A stretch of 64,000 nucleotides of DNA from Scleromitrula shiraiana (GCA_028455995.1 JABELC010000013.1:1-64000), one strand, 5' to 3'. Counted from the stretch's first letter, positions 13,490 through 27,825 are shown. A program made the numbers and translations. The notes: generated from the sequence alone by a model not told the origin.

Positions 13490-15163
13490 ATAAAAATATT
13501 ATAAACAATATTTAAAATACAATATAACTTAAATAAGTTAATATTTATATTGAATTTTATAATATACATTTTATAAACAAAGAATTTTTATAAATAATGA
13601 TAAAAATCATTAAGAATTTTATAAAATGAAATAAATTAATACTAATATTATTAATATTAAATATTTAAATTCGAGTAAAAAAATTAAATTGATTTATAAA
13701 AATTATAATCAATTATATATTCAATTTATATAAAATTAATATTAATATTAAAAAACATTATATAATAAAAAAAGTTAAAAATACATTTTAGTACTATAAT
13801 AAACTTTCTATATTTATTATATATAATTAATTATTAGATTTAAAAATGCAAATATAAAAAAAAAATATAAAAATTAAAAAAAATAATTAAAAAAACTTTA
13901 TAAATTAAAATTAATAGGAAATAGAAATTATTATGAAATCAATATTAATAAAAATAATATTAATATTAAATCAATTTGAATATAATTTTGATATAAAAAG
14001 TTAAAAAACTTATTATTATTAATATAAATATTCAATACAAAAAAGTCTTAATAAATTAAATTTATTAAATAAAAACAAAAAAAACTATAAAGAAATATAA
14101 AAAATAAATAAAAATCATTTTGATCTATAATGATCCGATTTTATTAATCTATTTATATTTAACAATTTTATTTTTTTAAGAATATTATTCTTTTAATTAA
14201 TATATATATAAATCAATTAAAAAAATATTAATATTAAAAAAAAACAAAATCTTTCAATATAAATAAATTAATAAATTAATAAATTAAATAATTCAGAAAT
14301 AAAAAAGATATATAAAAAATCTTAATTTATTATTTAAAATTATAATAATATTAAAAGAAATATTTTTATTTAATTAATAATGATTTAATAATTAATATAT
14401 TAATTAATTATTATTATTATAATTACATTTATAATAAAAAAGAAATAACATTATTAATGAATATTTATATAATATTATTTAAATATACATTTAAATAATA
14501 TTAGAATTCAAAAAATATATATATATAGAAATAACTTTTAAAAGAAAATTATTATAGAAAATTATTTTATAAAGAATATAATTATTTTATAAGATGTCAA
14601 AATTAAAAAATTATTAATTCAAGATAAATTTATATTATTATATCAATAAATTTAAAATAAAACCTTTTATATATAATTTATATTTATAAAAGAAATAATG
14701 TAAAAATTATAATAATATAAATAAATAATATATTAATTGTTATTAATAAAAATTTTATTGAAAAAGAAAATTATAAATAAAAAAACTAGATTTCTTTCTA
14801 AAAAATAAAAGTAATTTATTAAAATGTATTTTTTTAAATTTGATGAAAAATTAATAATATTAAAAAAATAAAATTATTATAATAAATTAAAAAATTGAAT
14901 ATAAAATTTTTTAAATAATAATAAAAAGTAAAAAAATAATATATATACAATATATATAGAAAAAAAATAATAAATAAAAAAAGAAAATATTTCATATTAT
15001 ATATTTATACAATATATATTATTATACATTATGAATTTGAAATATCATATAATTTATTCTACATAATATAAGATATTAATTTAATTCAAATTAATAAAAA
15101 GATATTAAATAAATACATTTTTGAATAAATAAATAATTTAATTTACAAATTATCATTTATATT
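13490..15163 (+). repeat. Degraded repeat Y, copy 2 (truncated)
   Basis: It starts at the equivalent of about 2,290 in copy 1 and runs colinearly to the equivalent of about 4,360, where the 160-bp repeat at 15,164 cuts it off. This suggests that the element starting at 15,164 was inserted into it. Confidence 0.5.
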
Positions 15164-16314
15164 TGTTTATATGACTTTAGGGGTGTAGAACTGTATAATA
15201 TAAGGGTATTCTTTATATTGTACTCGGTCAAATTAAAATTGAAGCACGCGCAAAATAAGCGAATCGCTTCAAAATCGACGATTTTGTACAAAACACCTTT
15301 TGCGTCGATGTAAATAAATCGATCATTTGTTTATAAAATTATTTAAAATATTAAAGATAGATTATTTTTATATTAAAATATCTATTATTATAATTTAAAA
15401 ATTAAATAATGATTTTAAAATTTATAATATTTAATTAAATATATAATAAAAATTATATAAAAATATTATAATTTTAATTTAATTTAAATTAATCAAATTA
15501 TTATATTAAAAAATAATAAAGATATATATGAATATATAAAAAAAAAGCTTTTATTTAATATAAATATTATATATTAAAGTTTAATATAATATTCTTTAAA
15601 AATCAAAATTATAAAGATATTTTTAACTTTTTAAAATCTTTAAAAATCTTAATAATTTATTCAAATCAAAATTATATTAAATAATATTTTAATATAATAA
15701 TTATCAGAATATAAATTATTATATATAAAAATTTAAAGTTATTTTAATGATTTTTAAAAATCAAAATTAATATAATAATGCTTGATAATTAATATTTATA
15801 AATATTATATATATTCTTTTTAATTTTATTATATTATATCTTTTATATATATTTAATATATATAATATTTATATCAAATAAAAGTTTGTTTTTTATATAT
15901 TCATATATATCTTTATTATTTTCTAATATAGTAATTTATTTGATTTAAATCAAGTTAAAAATATTGTATTTTTATATGATTTTTACTTTATATTTTATTA
16001 AATATTTTAAATTTTAAAATCATTATTTAATCTTTATATACTAATAACAAATACTTTAATATAAAAATAATTTCTATTAAAAATTTTAAATAATTTTATA
16101 AATAATTGATCGATTTATTTACATCGTCGCAAGAGGTGATTTATATAAAATCATCGATTTTGAGGGTTTTTCGGTAATTTGCGCGTGCTTCAATTTTAAT
16201 TTAACCGAGTATTACTATATTTTAAAGAAATTAAAAAAAGTATTATATATTGTTAAAAGTATATATTCTTTTAATCAGTATATGATATAAAGTTATATAT
16301 TAATTATATAAATA
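15164..16314 (+). repeat. 160-bp LTR-like repeat, copy 5, split by a TA-flanked element
   Basis: The left part (15,164-15,220) matches the LTR from TGTTTATATGACTTTAGG to ...atattgta. The right part (16,212-16,314) resumes with ttactat... and ends tataaata. Compared with copy 4, the LTR is continuous across the join if one TA is removed, so the inserted element and its TA duplication are defined by an intact paralogous site. Confidence 0.75.
15221..16211 (+). mobile_element. TA-flanked ~990-bp long-inverted-repeat element (MITE-like), copy 1
   Basis: Left end TACTCGGTCAAATTAAAATT and right end AATTTTAATTTAACCGAGTA are inverted repeats that continue, with divergence, for about 330 bp into each arm. 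The target is TA, duplicated as shown by the undisturbed LTR copies. No open frame exists. TA targeting suggests the Tc1/mariner-pogo group (inference). The two ends are not identical: the left carries a variant reading GCGCAAAATAAGCGAATCGC, the right (reverse complement) GCGCAAATTACCGAAAAACC. This gives the element a direction. Confidence 0.8.
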
Positions 16315-16435
16315 TTATTAATTTTTTAAAAATTTGATATTATATATATAAAAAACTAATTTTTATAAAAATTATGAATTATCTATATAAAATAAAAGAA
16401 CATAAGCTTTTTTTAGGTTTTTTTTAATTTAATAT

Positions 16436-16497
16436 TTTTATAATTTATTTATATATAATATAATATTTTTATAATTTATTTATATATAATATAACAT
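16436..16497. repeat. 33-bp direct duplication
   Basis: Two adjacent copies of a unit containing atttttataatttatttata occur inside repeat Y. Confidence 0.7.
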
Positions 16498-18094
16498 TTT
16501 TTTAATATTAGAGTAATATAAATAATATTTTAATCATATATTATTATTATTTTATATTATTATGATTTTTTATATTATATATTTTATTATTTTATTTTAC
16601 AATGATTATGTGCAAGTTAGATAAATAATATTGATTATTATCTAATTATGTTCTCAAAAATAAAAAGAATAAAAAACTTTTTTTATATTTAATTTATTTA
16701 TTGATTTTTATTAATATTTTCTTTATATTAATAAATTTTTTTAATATTAAATAAAATTTTCTTTTTCTTATTATATTTATTAGATTATTATTATTATTAA
16801 TTTATTATATTTTTATGATTGTTTTATATTTATATAATTAATATAATATTAAAATATGAATTATAAATTTTTTTTGATTATTATTTTAAATTGAATTAAT
16901 AGTTAAAATAAAGAATATAAATTAATATAAATTAATAATAATAAAATGTAATTATTAAAAATTTTCTTAAATTAAAACTGAAAATTATTGTATCAAGTTT
17001 TAATATGAAAAAAATTTAAATAATATATTTATATTTGATTAAAAATTAGTATATAATATTTGTATTTTTATTTTTATTTGTTAATATAATAATATATTTA
17101 ATTTGAAATAATAAATCAAGATTATTAATATATAAAAAATTAATAAATATATATATATATAAAGTATTAAAATTAAATAATGTAAATTAAAGTTTTTTTA
17201 TAAGATTCTCTTTTATTATTATATATATTTATTAAATATTTTTATTTCTTGTTATTTAATTCAACATTTTATATAATTTATGTTGAATTAAATAAAGTTT
17301 TGAATTAATAATAAATTATAATATAAATATCATAAATTTATTATATAATATATTATTTTTTTAATATTATATTCTTTTAAAATTTATTATATATTTTATA
17401 TATATTGATATTAATATTTTTGATTTATTCTAGATTTTTATATTAAAGTTTTTGATTTATTATAATTATTGAAGTTTTTAATAAGATTAAATTATTATTA
17501 AATACAAATAAATATATTTTGATTAATTGTTTTTATTTTTTATATAAAAATTTAATTTTTTTAAGTAATATTTCTTTCATAAATAGATTATTTATTAACA
17601 ATAATTTAGATATTATTTATTTATATTATTATAATTTTAAGTTTTTATAAATTTCATATAATAATAAATAAAGGTTATATATCAATATTATCATTTTAAA
17701 TTTTATAATATAATAGTTTAGATATATATTAAATTAATAATTTTTTATTTTTAAAATTTTATATAATGATTATATTATATAAATATAATATATTTTTTTA
17801 TATTATATAAATATAATTTTTTTTTTTATCTTATTAAAACTTTATATAATAAACTTTAATTTTTTATATATATTTTCTATATCTAAATATTTAAATTTAT
17901 TAATTTCTTTATATTGAAAAATTCTTATTTTTATTTGAATTTTATTTTATTTTATTATTTTACATATATTTATTTTTATTAATTTTTTTAATTTGTTTTT
18001 TCTTGATTTTAGATATATTTTATTTATTTTTTTTCATTATATTTAATCTATTCAATAAAAAAAATCAATTTGCTAAAAAAGAAAACCTTAATTA

Positions 18095-18175
18095 AATATA
18101 TAATATATTCAATATTGAATCATATTATAATATTTAATATATTCATTATTGAATCATATTATAATATTCAATAAT
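18095..18175. repeat. About 36-bp direct duplication
   Basis: Two units each contain attgaatcatattataatat, in tandem. Confidence 0.7.
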
Positions 18176-18304
18176 GTTTTTTTAAAATCTTTATTTTTTA
18201 TAAATAGTTTGAATTGCATTTCTTATTTTATATTTATCAAATATATTAATAAAGCTATATTAATATTAATAATGAAGTATTAATATTTTGATTTTTTTAA
18301 TTTA

Positions 18305-18400
18305 TTATATTTATAAATTATTGATTTAGATAGTTTTTAAATAATTAATTTAAATAGTTTTTGAATAATTAATTTAAATGGTTTTTGAACAATTAATTCA
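18305..18400. repeat. 26-bp tandem repeat, 3 copies
   Basis: Three units of the type aatttaaatagtttttgaat occur in tandem with one or two changes each. Confidence 0.75.
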
Positions 18401-19280
18401 TTTTTATTATTATTTATAAATATAAATAATATATAATTTTTTGTATATTTTAAAAATATTATTAATGATATTAATATTAGATTAGTAAACTTTTTATAAT
18501 ATAAATAAATCAATACTAATTATATTATTGTAATATTATTATTTCTATTAATTATATAATCTTTACTTTTTATTAATTTAAGAATATAAAAATCTATTCA
18601 TTTTTCTTTAATAGTTTTTTTATATATTAATATTTTTAAATATATTTTTAAATTATATATTATATATATAAATAATCTATTTTATTTTTATAATATATTT
18701 TTGATTAATTAAATAATTTTATATTTACAGATTTTATTATTTGTTTTTTATAATTTTATTATTCAATTAATAATAATTTTTATCAATAAATGTCATTGGT
18801 TTATATATATAAATATATTGAATACTAAAACAATTAAGATTGATTTATTAAAGTTTATTATATTATTTATAGTTTTTATTATTATTTATAATATTTATTT
18901 TTTTATAAAGCTAGATTATTATAGTTTATTTTATAAAATTGTATATATTTATTATATAATTTTATAATATTATATAATTTTATTAATTAATTAATAAAAT
19001 TTTATAAATTTTATTTTTATTTTGATTATTATAATATTTATATATTTATTAAATTCTTTTATAACAAATGGTATATTAATATTAATAACAATATAATTTA
19101 AAATTTTTATATAAATATTCATTTACTTAAATTAAATTATATTTTAAATATATTTTATTAATATATTATTTTATTATATTATTATTTAATATTTTATTAT
19201 TTTATTATTTTCCTAAACATATACAATATTAATTATAATAATATAATTAAACGAAATATTATTATCTTTATTATTATTAA

Positions 19281-20944
19281 TTTTAAAGTTAAATCTTTTT
19301 AATCATTTGTTATATATTGAATATTAATTTCTCGATTTTATTTTTATTTATATTATTGTAATTGATTTATTTAAATATATCATATAATTTATAAATAATG
19401 AAATAATTAAAATATTTATATAAATATTATAATCTTGAATTTATAAAATAATAAATTATATTTAAAATTATTACTTATATAAATATTTTATATGATTCAA
19501 TAAATTTTTTAATATCTTTTTTTTAAATATAACCTTTATAATTTTTGCTTTATTATAATTAATAATTAAATTAATTAATTCTTATAATATTTTATATTAT
19601 TATTTTTATATCGATTATAATATTTTGAAATTTATTGAAATTATATTTGCTATTTATAGAAAATATTTTAAAGTTATATATAATTTATTTAAAACCATAT
19701 TTCTATTAATTTAATCATTTTTAAATGATTTTTATATATTAATATATATTTAAATGCTTTTTTTATAAATATAATAATTATTTATAAATTATTAATTAGA
19801 TCATTTAATATATAATATATTTTTAATATAATTTTATCTAAATATTTTATTTTTATATAAAATATTTTATAGATTTTTTTAAAATTTAATATTTTTATTT
19901 TTTACTTTTTTTATAATATATTAAAAATTATTCATATATATAATTATTATTATTTTTTATAACTTTCTTTTCATATTTTTATTAACATTCTTTTTAATTT
20001 GATTTTAAATTGTTTTTATTTTATGGATTTTAAATATTAGATTATAATTTAAATTAATTTTAATAATTATTATACTTTTTTTATATATTACAATTCTTTA
20101 TTTTAATATATTTATTATAATTAAAACTTTTATTTTGATTCTATAAATTATTTGTAAAAAAAGACTTTAATATAAAATATACTCATATTATTATTTTATA
20201 ATTTATTATAGATGTAGATTGCTTTTTTAATTTTTTAAATAAAGTCGAAAATTTTTGTAATTAATTAATAATATATTTAGATGTATTATTTGATTTATTA
20301 ATAAAATAAAATTATTCTTTTATAGAAATATAATTAATTTTGGACATTATTCAATGAAATTTTATATAATTATTTTATTTTTATGAAAAACAGTTTTAAA
20401 TATTATTTAAGTTTTTTTTTTTAATTTCTATTTATAATGTTTTTTATTATCAATTTTATTTCTTTATTTATTATATTATTAAAATATAATTTGTTTAATG
20501 ATATATTTTAAATTTTATAATTAAATTTGTTATTTTCTGAGAAAATATAATTAAATTTAATTTTTAATTTTTAAATATTTTATTTTTAAATATAATTATA
20601 AATATATGATTATTATAAATTTATTTAAAACATTTATATATTATAAAATCAATATATATATAATCATTTTATAATCTAAATCGTTATTTTTATTATTCAA
20701 TTTTATTCCATTATTATATATTTTATTTAAATTGATGTCATATTAAATTTTTAATGAATAATATTAATAGTTTTTTTTTAATAATATTGTAAATTTTTAA
20801 ACTTATTTTTTTATATAAAGTCTTTTATTTTTTTTTTAATTTTGTTTGATTTAATTATATTGAAAGTTATAATTATTTTAATTATTATTTTAGTTATAAT
20901 AATTTTCATTATAATAATTTTGATTAAATTAAAATATACAATTG
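19281..20944. other. AT-rich segment between repeat Y and the gypsy insertion
   Basis: By position this would be the central part of the 160-bp-LTR element, but I could not match it to another copy. It ends with alternating attataataattttgatt-type sequence similar to that resuming at 29,922, as expected if the gypsy element split one continuous repeat. Confidence 0.45.
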
Positions 20945-21074
20945 TGTCACGGTTCTAAGGTTCTGTACAAATATGGCCTCAGGCCATAAGGCTAAAACCA
21001 TTCTTATATAGTTGACTTTCTTTAGCTAATCTAGATTTAGTTCTTTATGAATTAATAATTTTATTATTTTGATA
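20945..21074 (+). repeat. 5' LTR of the gypsy element (130 bp)
   Basis: It begins TGTCACGGTTCTAAGGTTCT and ends TTTTGATA (TTGACA in the other LTR). The middle, TATGGCCTCAGGCCATAAGG, contains a palindrome (CCTCAGG within GGCCTCAGGCC) that has escaped mutation. It matches the 3' LTR over its full length with nearly only C/T and G/A differences. Confidence 0.85.
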
Positions 21075-24000
21075 GTTTGATTTATTTTTTTTTGTATAGA
21101 ATTTTTTTCGTTTTAAATATATATTAATGATAATTATTTTAGTTTTTTTAGTTATTTAATTTTTATATTTCTTGATATTTTAAAATTATGGAAATTTATT
21201 TATTAATCATTTGTTTATTTATATGATTGAGCGTAATTTTAATTTAAAATCTTTTGTTTTTTTGTGTTTTTTGTTTTATAGATTATTTATTAATACACAA
21301 TCTTTATAATTTATTTTTTATATTTAATATTAATTCTATTTCTTTGTTTTTGTTATTGTTATTATATATAATTTATATGATATTAATAATTTATTAATCA
21401 ATTTTGATAAAAAATAGTTTTTAAATATGATAATTCTTTTATATAATTTTAAAAAAGCATTTTAATTTTTTAATATTAAAAAGTTTTATCATTACAAAGC
21501 TTTTAAAACTTTTATTATTATTAATAATAATAAATAAATTGTTTTTTTTTATTGTTTTTTATAATTAAAATATAATTTATTTTAAAAATAATTAATAATT
21601 TATAATTTTATAAAAAGCAATTAAAAATTAAATAATAAATTTATTAAGATTACATCAAGCTTTAATATAATTTTTCATTTATTTTAGATTTTTATAATAT
21701 TTTCTTTTTGATTTTAGATCAAAAAGAAATTTTTATGATAAAAAAAATAAAGATATTAAATTTATTATTTAAAAAATCTTTTATAATTTTTTTCATTTTA
21801 AATTTATTATTAATATCTTTTATTTTTATTTTAAGATTATTAAAATTTTTCATATAATCTTTTTTTTTAATAGTATAACATTTATTCTTTTTCGATTTAT
21901 TTAGCAAATTGTTTATAAGGATCTTGTCGATCTTATTTAATAATTTTAATAAAAAATAATTATAATATTTAAAGCTTTTTCTATATTTTTTAATATTATA
22001 AATAATTAATAAATAATTTTTGTTAAATTGCATAAATTAATTATAGATAATTTGATTTGAGTAGATTTTTATATTAAATTTATTTTATATATTAAATTTA
22101 ATTATAATGATAATATTAAGATTAATCTGTTTAAAAAAATTAATGATAATTTAAAAGATTTTTTTTGAAATAATATTTTTGTTTTAGTAGATAATGATTT
22201 AAAAAAATAAAAACTTTTTTTAATGGATTTTAGAAAAATAAGTTTATTTTTGTATAAAAAAATAAATCTATTTAAAATTTTAAAATTTTTGATATAGTTT
22301 TTTTTAAATAAATTTTTAGAATTTTAATAGTAGATTATAATTATAATGACTTAATAGATCTTTTTTAAATTAGATTTATAAAAAAAAGAAATTATATTAT
22401 TATAATAAAGATAATTATATATATTATAATAAGGATAGTTATTATATAAAAAAATATTTAATTAAAATTATTAATAAGAGTCATAAGATTAATTCAATTA
22501 ATCTAAAATATTTATATAATATATTTAGTATTATTATTTACAATTAAGGTAATAACTTTGAATTTAAATAAGATTATAAAAATTTTTAATTCGAATATTA
22601 TTAAATGAGTAATTTTTTTTTTTGCTGTTGTTAAATATCTATAGTTTTTATTTTATTTATCGCGATAGTAACTTTATTTATAAACTATATTTTAAAAAAG
22701 ATTAAAGAACTAAAACAAAGCATATTTTTAATATAAATCAATATTAAAAATCTTTATTTAATTTAAATATATTAATTTATTTTATAAAGAATTTAAAAAA
22801 TATTTTAAATTTAAAATTAAATATTTTAAATTTTTTTGTATATAATCTTTTATTATTAAATAATTTATTTAGTTTATTATTTTATAATTTTATTAAACCA
22901 AATTAAAATTGTATATATTATATATTTCTTTAATTTTAGATGTTTTATAAAACCTTTTATTAATATTTTGATTATATATTATAATAATTAATATATTTTT
23001 GATTTTTTTAAACTTTAATGTTTTTCATTAAATAATAATAAAAGATCCTTTTTTAATAATATAATTTAAATTATTATTATTTATTTTATTATTAAGATAT
23101 TTAACAAACTTAATTTTAACTTTTTTTAAATTTTTTTAAAGAATTTAATATTAATATTATTTTAGATATATTATAGTTATAATTATATAATTTATATATA
23201 TATTATATTAATAATAATTTAATTTTTAAATTTCTTTTATATTTATAATATTGTTTATTTTTTACTTTATTATTTTACATATAAAAGGTTTTAAAAAGAA
23301 TTCTAGCCTTTTTTTTTAAATTTTAATAATTTTATTTTATTTATATAAGATTAATATAATTTTTAGAATTAAAGTAATCAAATTTGTATTTATAATAAAA
23401 AATATTATAAATAAATAAAAATTTTATTTATTGTTGAAAATAGAAAATATATTTGAAGATTTAGATTTGAATAATAAAATTTTAGATATTAAAAATTTAA
23501 ATAATAGAAATAAAAATAATAATTTAATCTTTAAAACTGATATTATAGAAAATTCCAATAAAAACAGATTTATAATTCATTTATTATAATCTAGATTTAT
23601 CAAAATTATAATTAATTAATATTATATAATCATATTTTATTTTTTATAAAATGTTGTAAATAAATTATTTATTATTTTTATCTTTAAAAAAATAACTAAT
23701 TTTAATAAATTATTTAGAATATATATTTTATTAATTTTTTCAATGTTGTTTTATTATTAATAAAAAGATATTTAAGTAAAATGATTTATATTAAATTATT
23801 TATCAAATTATATTTATAAAAATTAAAAAGCTATTATTGTAGATTTATATTGAAATATTTTAAAAAATATAATCTTTTATAAAGATATTAAAATTCAATT
23901 AGATTTTAAATTATATAAATCTTTAGATCAATAATTATTTTTAAACATTTAATTTAAATAAGATTTTAAATAAAAATATTGATAAATATATAGAAAAATA

Positions 24001-24489
24001 AAATAAATCATAATAAAATATATATTTAATTTAAGTTATTATTAAAACATTAAAATTTTGTTTATATTTTTTTTAAAAAACTAATAAATACTTTATTTGA
24101 ATATATTGCTATAAATATTAATATTAATTTAAAATTTAATTTTAAATTTTTTTATAATAAAAATTGTTTTTTTGTAATTAAAAAATATAAATTTATTTAT
24201 AAATATATTAATAATAATATAAAAAAAGAATTTATTAAAAACTTTATATTATTTATAATAATATTAATATTTTTAACAAAAAAACTTAAAAAAATTATAT
24301 ATATATATATTAATTATTACAATTTTAATAAAATTATAATCAAAAATCATTTTTTGATTTTATTAATAAAAGATATGTTTAAATAATTAAATAAAATAAA
24401 ATTTTTTATAAAGTTTAATATATTTATAATCATTAATAAAATTTATTTAAAAAGAAAAAATCAATAAAAAATTATATTTATTATTTAAT

Positions 24490-25060
24490 ATAAATTATAT
24501 AAATATATAATTGTTCTATTTAATTTATATAATCTTTTAATTTATTTTTAAATTTTTATTAATAATTTTTTTTGGATCTCTTTAATATTATTATTTCTAT
24601 TTATTTTAATAATATCTTAATCTTTTTTATAAAAAAAAGTAATTATAAAAATTATATATAAAAAATTTTAAAAAAGCTTTTTAAAGCAAATCTTTATTTT
24701 AATATTAATAAATATAAATTTAATATAATAAAAATAAAATATTTAGAATTAATTATATTTAATGATAAGATTTCTGTAAATTTAAATAAAATCAAAATTA
24801 TCATTACCTGAAAACTTCAATTTAATTAAAAAAATTATAAAGCTTTTTCAATTTTATAAATTTTTATTCATAATTTATTAAAAAATATTTTAAAATTATA
24901 AAATTATTAATAAACTTATTATAAAAAAACATTTTTTAATATTAATTTTTAATTTATTAAAAGACATTTAAAAAATTAAAAATATTATTTACTTTTATTT
25001 TTATATTCAAATATTATAATTTAAATTTTAAGATAATTATAAAAATTAATATTTTTAATT
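24490..25060 (+). pseudogene. Reverse transcriptase remnant of the gypsy element
   Basis: Translation (plus strand, frame of 24,663) gives KKLFKANLYFNINKYKFN, then KYLELIIFNDKIS, then NLNKIKIIIT. This matches the conserved Ty3/gypsy order: L..A.LY.....KC.F, V.YLG.I.....G, and ..K...I..WP. From about 24,830, KLFQFYKFLFIIY followed by KIF corresponds to SFLGF.NFYRRFI..YSKI at the start of the RNase H connection. Missing Cys, Trp and Gly codons are the ones RIP would destroy, and in-frame stops are frequent. Element remnant only; no function expected. Confidence 0.75.
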
Positions 25061-27233
25061 GAATTTTTAAAAATATATTATTATAAAAACAATCCAATAA
25101 CAAATAATATTTAATAACTTATTTTTCATTTAAATATTCTTTATAAAAATATAATTATAATATTTATAATAAAAAACTATTAACTATAATAAAAATATTT
25201 GAAAAATAAAGATCAAAATTAAAAAAAATAAATAATTTTAATATTTTATTAAACTAGAAAAATTTTTAATATTTTATAATTATAAAATAATTTAATATTT
25301 ATCAAATATAATAAATCAAGTTTTTAAATAAATTTAATTTCCACATCTATTATTAATCTAGCATAAAAACAACCTAATCTATCATATTAAATTAATTCTT
25401 TAAAAAAAAAACTAATATTTAAAAATATAAATAATAATTATATAAATCAATATTTTAAAATTCTATCATAATTTAATAAAATAGATTTGTATATTTCAAA
25501 CTCATTTAATTTAACAATAAGTAAAAATTATTTTAAAAAGTTTATTTTAAATATTAAGACTTTAATTAATATAATGATTAATAAAATATATAAACAATCA
25601 AATATTACTATGTATATGATTTAAATAATTTAATCAAAAAAATTACGAATTTAATTTTAAAAACTATTTAAACTTTTATAATTGATTTTGTTGATAATTT
25701 ACTTTATAAAAAAAAGGATTTATCATAAAAGATAACTATTTATTTTTTTAAATAAAAAAATAATAATACAAATTTTTTATTCTAACTATTCTACTTTATC
25801 AACAAATCATCTAAATTTTATAAAATATATTAAAATAATTCAATATTTATATATTTAAAAAAGCTTAATATAAAATATTATTTATTTTATAAAAAATTAT
25901 TATATTTATTTATATTTAAAAACTTTATATTTAACTCTCCAGAATTTATTATATTTATTAAAAATATTTTATTATATTTAATCAAATATCATTATTAATT
26001 ATATTATATTTTTGTTAAAGTATCAATATTATAATATATTATATAAATATATTTTAATAATTAATAATTATTTAATTAAAATGTATTATTTTTTTTTTAT
26101 TATTTTTTTAAATATTATAAATTTAATAAATGCTTTTATTTTTTAAATTTAGAATTTGTATAATATTTTCAATATTATAATAAATAATCAAGGGACTTAA
26201 TTTATATTAGCAATTGAAAAGCAATTATATAAATAATTAAATATAACTTTATTATTATTTAATTTTATATTTTATTTATAAATAAATGATTAATTAACCA
26301 ATTTAAATTAAATAATAAAAATATATTTCCATAATTTTATTATTTTTTTATAACATAATTAAGTTGATTAGCTATTATTAACTAAAGTCGTTTTAAATAA
26401 TATTATATTCAAATCAATTTTAATATCATTATTTTTTATGAATTATAATTTTAATTTTAAATTAAAAATAAAACTTTTCTTTTTTTTATAATTGATATTT
26501 ATAATATATTTTCAAAAAAGTATTTATTTATAAATATATTAATAATATATTTTCAAAAAATTATTTATTTTTTATAAAAGTTTTCAATATTAATATATAA
26601 AACTTAATTTAAATATATTAACTATTATAAAATTAATTATTTAAAATATAAAATAAAAGATATAGTTTTTTTAAATATAAAAAATATTTAAATTATTTAC
26701 TTAATAATTAAATTTGATAATAAATCTTATTTATATAAAATATTAACAATTTATTTTAATATATATTAATTAAGATTATTGAAAAAAATTTAAATATTTT
26801 TAAGTTTTTATATATTACTTTTTATATTAGTTTTAATAAATCTTTTTTTAAATAATCTATTATTAATAGATTTTTGAATTTTAAATATATAAATAATAAT
26901 ATTTTTTTAAAAAATAATATTATTATAAATAGTTATATCAAGTAAAAATTCAAAACTATATTAGATATTAAAAAAACTAAAAAATAAAATATGCTTTTTT
27001 AAAGTTTAATAAAAAAATTATAATGTAATATTTATTCAAAAAAATTATATATAAAAATATAAAAATTAATTATATGATTTTTATAAATAATTTAAAAATA
27101 TATTAAAATACAAATTGATATAATTTATACAATAAAAGTCTCTAAAAATTAAAATAAAAGATATATATAATTATTTAATTTTGAGATATTATAAAAATTT
27201 GCATTTTATAAATAACCCGATTTTAAGTCGATA

Positions 27234-27682
27234 TGGTCCGCCCCATTCGGCAATAACTCCCATTTGTAAATGGGCCTTTTTATTGATAAATCGGACTCTC
27301 TTATTGGTCAATTGGATCTCATTGCCGAATGGGGTATCTTATTGATTAATTGGCTCAAAATTAAATTTTTTGATTGGAATGTGATTTATTTTATAGGGAT
27401 ATAAAGAGGTAGGGGAGTTAAAAATATTAGAATTAAAAGAGTTAAAAAACAATTAAAATAATATTAATAATTTTTATTTTCATTTTTTTGTTATTGATTA
27501 TTTTATTAATAAATAAAATTTAATTTGAAATAAATTTTTTTAAAAAAAGTATATCTTCAAAATTATTTAATTAGTGAATCAGTCGATTGACTAATGGGAT
27601 GCCCCATTTGGCAATGAGGTCCGATTGACCAATGGGGTAGTCTGATTTATAAATAGGGCTTATTGCCGAATGGGGCGGACCA
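27234..27682. mobile_element. 449-bp inverted-repeat element, little mutated (MITE-like)
   Basis: Ends TGGTCCGCCCCATTCGGC and GCCGAATGGGGCGGACCA are perfect inverted repeats for at least 23 bp, and similarity continues to about 150 bp in each arm. Flanks are GATA at 27,230-27,233 and GATA at 27,683-27,686, a probable 4-bp target duplication. Variants of a near-palindromic 15-16-mer (CCCATTTGTAAATGGG type) recur about ten times near the ends. The centre (27,360-27,560) is AT-rich and non-coding. Its GC content contrasts with the surrounding gypsy element, so it arrived later. I do not recognise the family. Confidence 0.75.
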
Positions 27683-27825
27683 GATATAGATATTATATAG
27701 AATTGAATATAAAATATGATTTTTTTTATTTGATAAATATAATTAAAAAATATTGAAAATAATTGTTTTATAAATAAAATTTTATGATAAAATATAGTAT
27801 ATAAATTATATTAAATTAAAATAAA

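Larger units (their letters stand above)
16315..19280 (-). repeat. Degraded repeat Y, copy 3
   Basis: The reverse complement of this segment aligns with 2,168-5,318 along nearly its whole length. For example, 18,600-18,970 matches 2,500-2,870 and 16,420-16,610 matches 5,050-5,150. It directly follows the LTR half at 16,212-16,314. A 63-codon open frame on the plus strand (18,776-18,967) corresponds to the minus-strand frame at 2,496-2,690. Confidence 0.65.

Noticed and set aside
21719..22033. 104-codon minus-strand frame rich in Lys, Asn and Ile
   Set aside because: It lies antisense inside the RIP-degraded gypsy element, is low-complexity from AT bias and resembles no family.
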